16,416 nucleotides of DNA from positions 1 to 16,416 of the forward strand of contig JADGJT010000445.1 of NCBI GenBank assembly GCA_027604005.1. The letters run 5' to 3'. This stretch comes from Dinochytrium kinnereticum. Lineage: Eukaryota; Chytridiomycota; Chytridiomycetes; Chytridiales; Chytridiaceae. Of this stretch, positions 10,504 through 16,416 are shown one piece after another. The notes beneath the pieces were generated by a model. That model did no database searches and was not told the DNA's origin. It worked only from the letters and a program-made list of their open reading frames with translations. Positions within the stretch are counted from its first letter, which is position 1. Each line of letters opens with the position of its first letter. Made by a program: the position numbers and the translations under genes.

Positions 10504-10962
10504 CGGGTGAGGAATGGTTTTCTTCCGTTGTTGTTTTCGCAACCTGCGATCAATTTTTTTGCTATGAAACCTCCATCTGGCTGGCGGACTTTGGACTGCG
10601 TTCTGTCCGTCTGTCTGCTGGCACGCTATGCTCATCCCCATCTCCTGCGGATGCGGGCAGCGCGTGTCCGGTAATATCAAGATCTCATGCTGTGGATGTG
10701 AGGAAGCAAAGGACATGGCCTTGACGGGGATGCCCGTGCGTCTGCTGTAAACCACCTCGTCCTCTCAAGATTTGCCCATCGATTAAACCATAGCAGCCTT
10801 CTCATTCAACGCATGTGTTTGGACAACCACAGGAGTTTGCATAGGCTGCATTGGACGCATGCCTCGTCGTTGTTTGCCTTGTCTTCCAACAAAGATTGTC
10901 AATTACGAACTGCCTTTTTTTTTTTTCTTCATCTCCTTCAGCTGCGTTGAGTGCAAAGGGCC
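10504..10962. promoter_or_regulatory. Divergent intergenic region, probable bidirectional promoter
   Basis: 459 bases between the start codons of the minus-strand DNAAF5 homologue and the plus-strand methyltransferase-like gene. The right end carries a run of about 13 T followed by CTTCATCTCCTTCAG (about 10916-10941), either a promoter CT tract or a 5' UTR splice acceptor. An in-frame TGA at 10948-10950 excludes an upstream extension of the plus-strand protein through that acceptor. No clear TATA box; the open frames crossing here look fortuitous. Confidence 0.5.
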
Positions 10963-12732
10963 ATGACGGACGATAGCCTCGCCATCGCAAGGGATTACTG
11001 CAAGAACCTCTCCCCCCGCAAGACGGCCAGGGAACGGTCCCGGGCTGCAAAGTCTCTCCTATCTCTCCTCGAATCCCAAGATTCCTCCATCCGACCCGTC
11101 GACGTGATCCTCTGCGATGCCATCCCCGCCCTTCTGCATGCTGCTCAAGCACCAAAGCGCACAGCAGAAAACCTTCAGCCTGATCCCTCCGTCACGCCAT
11201 CAGATGTGATCGATATGGCTGATGCGGCTTTGTTGCTTCTGGGTCATCTCTGCACGACTGGGGTGAGGACTCTGCAGGAGGCTGGGTGGCATATAGATGA
11301 TGACGGGACTGGTAGGGGACGGCCTGTGTACATTCATCCTGCCAGTGGAGTATCTCAGGAGACACCTCCGGAAGATCCTGCTCTTTGGGTTGGAAATGAG
11401 CTGGCGGAGGATCAGAGATGGGCACTTAATCTGCTGTTTGAACTCTCAGTCCTCACGACTCCTTACGCCAACCCTCTGGATGGGACACTTCTCTGGCCAG
11501 CGAGGATCAGGTACCATGACCCTGGGACGGACTCAAAGTTAGCCATCACTGTCGTTGATGTGGCCCAAGATGATGATGATGAGGAGGAGCAGGATGGGGA
11601 TAAGGGTGTTCAACACCTCGCGTCCACCAGACACCTTGTTCTTGGCCCCTGGCATGGCATTACTGGGTTCAGAGAGACTGAGGTGGATCTGGACGCACCG
11701 CCTGGATTCCATCTGGAATCCTGGTACACTTGCGCCCTTTCTGTCGCGGGTTTCCTCTCAACAAAGGTTCCAGGTAGAGGTCGTGTACTCATTCTCGGAC
11801 TGGGCGGGGGAGCCATGCCCGCCTTTTTCAACCTCCACTGGCCCGGCATCGCTGTGGAAACGGTCGAATCCGACCCAATGGTCGCGAAGATTGCGGAGAG
11901 GTGGTTCGGTCTCTCCTGTGAACCACCGCTATCCTCCACCTCCATTCCAGGATTTGAACTCGCCGATGACGAACCCACCATGTTTGTTCCTTCCCACATC
12001 AAATCGGAGAGCTCTTCGGCGAGGTTAAGTGAACCTGTGGAGTACCCTACTCCTTCTCGGTCGACTGTTATTCGGGTTGCTCAGGCTTCGACGTTTGCGG
12101 CGTCGGCGGCGACGGATCCGGATGTGCGGTATGATGCTATACTCGTGGATGTTTATACAAGGGGTGCATTCCCTGTTCCGCTGCTCACACCAGAGTTCTT
12201 TACGTCCCTCGCGGGGTTGCTAAAGGAAACCCCTACGGCCTGTGTGGCGGTCAATGCCGGGGTTGGGGGTGACCGTGATGCGGTGGAGCGTTTGATGAGA
12301 GGGTGCCCACTTGTCGGGGAGGTTGGGGTGCTGATGGATGGAACAAAAGGGACATTGGAGGGGGAGTACGAGAATGCCGTTGTGGTGGGTCTCCGGAAGA
12401 GCGAGAAGGAGAAGAGCCAGGCCAGCTTCCTCGGTCACGTTTCGCCTTTAGAATGGAGCAAGAGAGTTGAGGCTGTGGCTGAGGGATGGCCGGACTCGGT
12501 GCCGTCACCGTTCAGGCTCAAATCAGCGGCTCGCCGAGTGGCTTTAGAAGGGGAGGATGATTCTGGTGAGATCATGCTGATGTGGGACGGTGCTGCGGAT
12601 CTGACTGGTGAAGGGGAGGGTGAGGCAGAGGCGGGAGCGAATACTGAGAGTGAAAATGGGAAGAAGAAGATGGATTTGAAGGACGTGCAGCTTGCTGACC
12701 GGGATGATCCTGCGTTTGAGCTGTTTGACTGA
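10963..12732 (+). CDS. Spermidine synthase/METTL13-like methyltransferase-fold protein
   Basis: Intronless, 589 residues from the ATG at 10963; a longer frame opens upstream only through a GTG. The class I Rossmann fold is clear in the C-terminal half: motif I VLILGLGGGAMP (275-286), an acidic loop VETVESDP (298-305), then ERWFGL as in METTL13-type proteins, and AILVDVYTRGAFPVPLLTP (392-410), where spermidine-synthase relatives carry an acidic strand followed by a P-x-x-LLT-x-EFF segment. Between them sits an insert of about 70 residues (320-388), Ser/Pro-rich. The first 160 residues are helical and include a stretch 108-139 resembling a degenerate WW motif. Acidic runs lie at 202-213 and 550-566. 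The last 100 residues are charged and variable. The fold is confident. The substrate (protein lysine or N-terminus as for METTL13, or a polyamine) cannot be told, and no known fungal gene name is recognised. Divergent from the DNAAF5 homologue. Confidence 0.8.
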   Translation: MTDDSLAIARDYCKNLSPRKTARERSRAAKSLLSLLESQDSSIRPVDVILCDAIPALLHAAQAPKRTAENLQPDPSVTPSDVIDMADAALLLLGHLCTTGVRTLQEAGWHIDDDGTGRGRPVYIHPASGVSQETPPEDPALWVGNELAEDQRWALNLLFELSVLTTPYANPLDGTLLWPARIRYHDPGTDSKLAITVVDVAQDDDDEEEQDGDKGVQHLASTRHLVLGPWHGITGFRETEVDLDAPPGFHLESWYTCALSVAGFLSTKVPGRGRVLILGLGGGAMPAFFNLHWPGIAVETVESDPMVAKIAERWFGLSCEPPLSSTSIPGFELADDEPTMFVPSHIKSESSSARLSEPVEYPTPSRSTVIRVAQASTFAASAATDPDVRYDAILVDVYTRGAFPVPLLTPEFFTSLAGLLKETPTACVAVNAGVGGDRDAVERLMRGCPLVGEVGVLMDGTKGTLEGEYENAVVVGLRKSEKEKSQASFLGHVSPLEWSKRVEAVAEGWPDSVPSPFRLKSAARRVALEGEDDSGEIMLMWDGAADLTGEGEGEAEAGANTESENGKKKMDLKDVQLADRDDPAFELFD

Positions 12733-13045
12733 AAACAAGGTGCTTTTCTCGACATTCGCGTCCTGTGTGTCTGTCATGTATTCTGAGCAGCAATGACCGT
12801 CGCTGCATGCTGCTGTTACGTGTTTTGCAGCGCGTCGTTCAGTCGTGCTGTGCTGTCGTATCTGTTGGTGGCTGCTTGCGGTATAAACCCTGTCGATGTC
12901 GCCCTGGTTGAAAAGAGAGAAAAAAAAAAAACAAAACAGAAAAACGTTTCCACCTTGACGCACCCCACGGACGGATCTCACCGCTAAGCCCCTCCCTCCT
13001 TCACCTGCAGCGACAGTCCCATCCATCCTCACCACCAACCACACC
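12733..13045. other. Intergenic region with the promoter of the secreted beta-barrel gene
   Basis: 313 bases. The first part is the 3' flank of the methyltransferase-like gene. A TATAAA lies at 12882-12887, a short A-rich run near 12918, and a pyrimidine-rich leader with CA-rich sequence (about 12988-13045) runs straight into the next start codon, the common arrangement for a strongly expressed fungal gene. No extra gene is seen. Confidence 0.5.
12882..12887 (+). promoter_or_regulatory. TATA-like box for the secreted beta-barrel gene
   Basis: TATAAA in the context GCGGTATAAACCC, 159 bases before the ATG at 13046, in an otherwise GC-balanced stretch and followed by a pyrimidine-rich leader. 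A plausible core promoter; not tested. Confidence 0.4.
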
Positions 13046-13876
13046 ATGCGCCTCCTCTCAGCGATCCCTCCCCGCTCATGGCGGACGGTGATGCTTGCAG
13101 CTTGCTCGCTCCTCTCGCTACACGGCGTCAGCGCCTGGTCTGGCGAAATGACATACTTTGACACTGAAGTCGGCCTGGGCGCATGCGGGCGCCAGAATAG
13201 CAACGGCGACTTTATCGTTGCAATGGTTTGCATCATTTCCTTGTATTCACATTCACGCTCTCTCTCTTTCGTTGCTTCCCGTCATGACTGACGCTCATAC
13301 ACACGATGAACCCAGAATCAGGCGCAATACTCTTTAGGCTTGTGCTTCTCCGAGATCTGTGTCTCGCATGACGGCAAGTCCAGAACGGCCACGATCGTCG
13401 ATCTCTGCCCTGGTTGCTCGCAGGGGGATGTGGACGCCAGCTTTGCCCTCTTCAGCCATTTCCAGCCTTTCGGCGTTGGACGTTTTAGAATGTCGTGGGA
13501 GTTTGGGGCCTGCGGGGGTTCCCAACCCTCGCCATCATCTTCTCCTTCAAGACCCTCCCCTACAACTTCTTCTCCTTCTCCCCCGCCTCCGTCATCAACA
13601 GCACAACGGCCCGCTAGCTCGCGAACTTCCTCCACAACGGCAGGGGTAACCACTTCTGAAACCCGACCAGCCTCTACCACCACATCGTCTGTTTCCGGTG
13701 AACCTCTTCCCTCTTCCACCACGGTACGTGTATCTACTTATGCGCCGGATGGGGTGGTGACAGCTGCGGGAGATGCGACTAAGACACCTTTGAGACCCAC
13801 TGACTGGCCTGCGTCGCGGAATCCAAACGGCAAGCCGGTTTCGTCTAGGACTATGTGTTATTCGAAGAAATTGTAG
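13046..13876 (+). CDS. Secreted double-psi beta-barrel (RlpA/expansin-like) protein
   Basis: Two exons, 13046-13225 and 13316-13876, give 246 residues. The intron has a GTTTGC donor, weaker than usual, and a CCCAG acceptor; joining restores VAM-NQAQYS, matching the family's VALN-x-x-QY. A signal peptide covers residues 1-30 (hydrophobic VMLAACSLLSL, cleavage after VSA). The barrel domain (about 31-123) has GEMTYFDTEVGLGACG, NSNGDFIVA, the conserved GKS-x-x-ATIVDLCPGC (81-94) and FGVGRFRMSWEF. Cysteines at 47, 70, 75, 91, 94 and 126 could form disulfides. Residues 128-215 are Ser/Thr/Pro-rich, likely O-glycosylated and extended. A short tail ends in a seventh cysteine at 241. Relatives are secreted fungal cell-wall or host-interaction proteins, expansin/barwin-like and usually without proven catalysis. 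No GPI signal is evident. The actual binding partner is unknown. Confidence 0.85.
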
Positions 13877-14648
13877 GAATGGGGTGTGAGGGGTGGAATT
13901 TTCTATTGCTGCGGTTGCGTTTAGAGATACCTATCAGTTGGACTTTTTGCTCGCGCTTGCTGGTTTTTTCTCTCTGGCGTGATCCGATTTGTTTCGTTAA
14001 CTTTTTTTCGTTCGTCGTTCTGTTATCGGTTCTTTTGAGGTTCGCTGTTGTTTGCGGCGGTTTCTTTCTGGGTTTGGTTGCTGTTTATTGTCGCATCGTT
14101 ATTTTTCTTTCTTCAAGTCGATGTATAGGGTCCGTTTCTTTTTCATCTATCCTTCAATGCGGTGCTTTGTTTTTTGGTTTGTTTGATTGCGTGGTTCTTC
14201 AGTTCTCCATACCGAGTTTTTCTTTCCGTCCTTTTCTTTGATATGCAACGCTCTTCATTATTATTCCTTGATCCTTTTTATTTTCGTCTTCTCTTCTCTG
14301 CTGGGTTCGCGCTGTTTTTTTGTTTCAAAAAGCACCACCCATTTCTCTCTACCGCAATCAATTGTTACCCATCTTTCTCTTTTTTTCGTTGTTTCGGTGC
14401 CGTCAACTGTCGGTATCTTTGCTGACCAGAGCTTGGTTGCAATTTTTTTTTCTTTTTTTTTTTTTTTTCTTTCTGTGAGATCCGCTTATATTTTGCGATA
14501 AAGTAAATGTTATTCAAGAAGCGCAATTCCTTCATCTTTTTACCTTTTTGTGTTGTGAACGTTGGAAAGCGATTTCCGAATGTGGTCCCGTGAAGAAGGA
14601 TGATGGAGTGTATTTTGAGGGCTTTGTCAACACAACGTGATCAGATAG
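13877..14648. other. Gene-free T-rich 3' flank
   Basis: About 770 bases after the beta-barrel gene. Much of the plus strand is T-rich (roughly 13980-14475), ending in a nearly unbroken T run at about 14442-14470. Open frames on the plus strand here (13855-14241, 14162-14501) translate into Phe/Leu/Ser-rich strings as expected of T-rich DNA and have no family resemblance. The first part probably serves as 3' UTR. Confidence 0.5.
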
Positions 14649-15297
14649 TTAAAAGTTACTCCTCTCTACATGCATGGGTGCACTATATTCAGACTTCAAG
14701 TTTGACGTTGAAGGGTGGTATGGTCCACTAGAGAGATATATATCTGCCGAGAACGAGTCGTCATTTCTCATGGACAAAATCAATTGAATGATCTTCCTTC
14801 TGCCGATAGCCATCGCTGATGCTCGCACCAAACCTCTTCCTCCCAAATGGTTTCTACAATACCATACTGGTATGAGACAACTCTTCAAGAACATTACAAA
14901 TGGAAGATCTGGTTCTATCCTGCGGGAGGAGTGTTGTATGTAAAGTGAAGTATACCCTCTTCCAGATATTCCTACCACATTTATCACACATGATGACACA
15001 AATGGTTGTGTGATATAATAACCAGCACGTTCTATGTGTTTAGTTCGTTCTGTGAAGTTCTCTCTCATGTCCCTCTCTATCTAGCCTCGACTCATAGAGA
15101 AGAGAACCACATGGTGCTGGTCCGCTCGCTGAGGAGAGGTTTGACGCTCTTCCATGTGGAAGCGAGGATTTGTTTGTGAGGCTTGGTTGGGTGTTTTTGG
15201 TTGTTTCTATATGCGGTAAAGAGGAAAGCGGAAAGGTAATAACTAGAACAGATGTCAAAGGCACCTTAGTGGGGTGATCTAGGAGGATGCCCCATGT
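14649..15297. other. Gene-poor region with unsupported minus-strand frames
   Basis: I see no recognisable gene. Two adjacent minus-strand frames exist (15068-14649, 139 codons; 15264-15040, 74 codons), overlapping and in different frames, with no similarity that I recognise and no convincing splice sites joining them. A 12-base palindrome AGATATATATCT lies near 14735. It could be degraded repetitive DNA, or the 3' flank of whatever the coding-like segment at 15532-15298 belongs to. Confidence 0.35.
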
Positions 15298-15532
15298 TCA
15301 CCAGCAAGCCAATTTGACCACATTCAAACTAATCTCATCCTCTGTGGACCACCCCACAAGCTCAGCATACCCACTCATAGGCATCACAAGAGGCATATCA
15401 TCACATACCAGAATAAACAGAGGTTGTTGCATCACCTGAACCTTCGTGGGAATCATGCCAGAGAGGCGATACCGCGGCTCATACCAACTCATCACTTTAG
15501 GGCTCAGCGAGATCTCCCCCAGTGGCGTCCGA
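15298..15532 (-). CDS. Coding-like terminal segment of an unrecognised gene
   Basis: A minus-strand open segment of about 78 residues ending in a natural TGA. It begins after a good splice-acceptor context (pyrimidine-rich stretch then CGCCCAG at 15539-15533) and starts VRTPLGEISLSPKVMSWYEP, later FILVCDDMPLVMPMSGYAEL. Codons look protein-like (many G-initial codons, mixed hydrophobic and charged residues, few low-complexity runs). The frame itself stays open back to an ATG at 15555. I could not find preceding exons between 15540 and 16416, where all frames are broken. It may be the last exon of a gene beginning elsewhere, a gene remnant, or chance. No function is proposed. Confidence 0.3.
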
Positions 15533-15605
15533 ACCTGGGCGCAGCACGGATACACTCAAACACAATAAATAACAAAAAATAATCACAAGGGCGAAGGGGT
15601 CAGCG

Positions 15606-15622
15606 AGGCCAGAGGCTGGCCT
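15606..15622. repeat. Short perfect inverted repeat (hairpin)
   Basis: AGGCCAG-AGG-CTGGCCT, seven-base arms and a three-base loop, close to the left end of the candidate mobile element at 15661. It could form a small hairpin; the role is unknown. Confidence 0.4.
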
Positions 15623-15660
15623 GATCGGTGCATGGGGACTTAATCAGGGACTTGGGTCTA

Positions 15661-16120
15661 CGTAAATCTATTCAACCTTTGCTAACTCTCTTTTTACAAA
15701 TATATAAATGGGGGGGTGTATGTGGGGCTCTCGGACACCCTAAGGCATCGCGGAGATTATGCCCAAGGTAAGCCTAGAAGTCAGCCTTTTCTTCAAAAAA
15801 ACCCCTCATATGTCGCAGATGGGAAAACTATGAAACTGTGAAGTTATAGAGAAACTAGACCAAAAGACACAAGTGGGTCAGCATTTGGAGTGCAAAAAGG
15901 TTATCGAATGATAATCGTACGTTCTATATCTATCCGTCCTATTCCTGCGAAAATGGAGTTTTCATACATGAGGATAAGGGTTATTAACGGAGGATAGATG
16001 ACGCTGGGTGTGTACGTGAGTTTGCCGTATGCGCATCAGTTGTCAAGAACTTGTATGTGTATACAACCCTGTTGAATGTATCTACATAAAGAAGAGCAGC
16101 ACAAGTTGAATTGATTTACG
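15661..16120. mobile_element. Candidate miniature inverted-repeat element with TA flanks
   Basis: The ends form inverted repeats: CGTAAATCTATTCAAC at 15661-15676 and its near-complement GTTGAATTGATTTACG at 16105-16120, 15 of 16 matching. Weaker pairing continues about 20 bases further inward (TGCT, CTCT, TTT blocks). Each end is bordered by TA (15659-15660 and 16121-16122), the target duplication made by Tc1/mariner-type elements. The 460-base interior has no open frame of 60 codons or more; it carries a TATATAAAT motif near 15702 and a G run. This fits a non-autonomous MITE mobilised by a transposase encoded elsewhere. The alternative is a chance inverted repeat; multiple copies in the genome would be needed to be sure. 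Confidence 0.45.
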
Positions 16121-16122
16121 TA

Positions 16123-16416
16123 GCCTAAAGACCTAGTTGAGTAGACCTTACTAACAGTCCAGCCCTTGGGACTGCACTTACCTAAACCCCATATTACCTC
16201 TTGTGTTATGTTATGAGTACATCCGTGAGGCGTTCAAGGATCGGACGTCGCCGCGGGGTACCGCAACACAAGACCCAGATGAACTTCCAAGTAGTATTCA
16301 GTCCTGAGTCACTACGCCTTCAGGTCATTATCCCCTGCTAAGGTCTAATCGGATAAACCACCTCTGTCCATGACGTCATACGATGATGAACTGCCAGAAT
16401 GTCTTTGGAGGGGAGA
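16123..16416. other. Right end of window, no gene seen
   Basis: No open frame of useful length on either strand. Two small inverted repeats are visible: CAGTCC/GGACTG around 16156-16173 and CTTGTGTT/AACACAAG around 16199-16272. Their size and spacing do not point to a particular element. Confidence 0.35.

Noticed and set aside
11555..12028. 157-codon plus-strand frame overlapping the methyltransferase-like gene
   Set aside because: It is an out-of-frame shadow of the 589-residue reading frame, which contains clear Rossmann motifs.
12544..13236. 230-codon minus-strand frame
   Set aside because: It runs antisense across the end of the methyltransferase-like gene, the intergenic region and the first exon of the beta-barrel gene. 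Composition is that of antisense DNA and no domain is visible.
13855..14501. Several hydrophobic plus-strand frames that look like membrane proteins
   Set aside because: Runs of TTT, TTC and CTT in a T-rich tract give Phe/Leu-rich translations in all frames; there is no conserved motif and no codon periodicity.
15750..15850. Possible plus-strand gene start after TATATAAAT (ATG CCC AAG followed by GTAAGC)
   Set aside because: Splicing to the only good acceptor nearby (TCGCAG) reaches a stop after a few codons, and no further coding sequence follows.
1..16416. tRNA or other structured RNA genes, CRISPR arrays
   Set aside because: I scanned for tRNA B-box patterns on both strands and for regularly spaced repeats; none was found. 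The only repeats are the two-copy unit at 388-463 and the inverted repeats described.

Overview
This is a nuclear genomic segment from a filamentous fungus, most likely an ascomycete of the Pezizomycotina and possibly an early-branching class such as Pezizomycetes. The reasons are short GT-AG introns (about 45-260 bases) in five of six genes, pyrimidine-rich tracts just before start codons, a fungal p22phox/NoxD-type subunit, a secreted double-psi beta-barrel protein with a Ser/Thr/Pro tail, and a eukaryotic lysyl-tRNA synthetase and Trm10. The class is an inference. I reconstructed all splice models by hand from reading frame and family similarity; no transcript data were available.

Layout, left to right. 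1-1591 has no recognisable gene and contains a 42-base-period direct repeat. 1592-2198 (+) is a three-exon p22phox/NoxD homologue. It converges on 4241-2613 (-), a six-exon tRNA m1G9 methyltransferase (Trm10). Upstream of that in the same orientation lies 6562-4426 (-), a five-exon cytosolic lysyl-tRNA synthetase. Then comes 10503-6865 (-), a ten-exon, 902-residue HEAT-repeat protein that matches the ciliary dynein assembly factor DNAAF5 (HEATR2) along its whole length. A 459-base divergent intergenic region separates it from 10963-12732 (+), an intronless spermidine-synthase/METTL13-like methyltransferase-fold protein. Next is 13046-13876 (+), a two-exon secreted double-psi beta-barrel protein. 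The last 2.5 kb is gene-poor. It holds a T-rich tract, an isolated coding-like segment on the minus strand (15532-15298), and a candidate 460-base miniature inverted-repeat element flanked by TA (15661-16120).

Functionally, TRM10 and the lysyl-tRNA synthetase are both tRNA genes in head-to-tail order. The NoxD homologue should belong to the membrane NADPH oxidase complex. The beta-barrel protein is secreted. The most striking content is the full-length DNAAF5 homologue: if the host is, as it appears, a fungus without flagella, this protein must do something other than build ciliary dynein arms.
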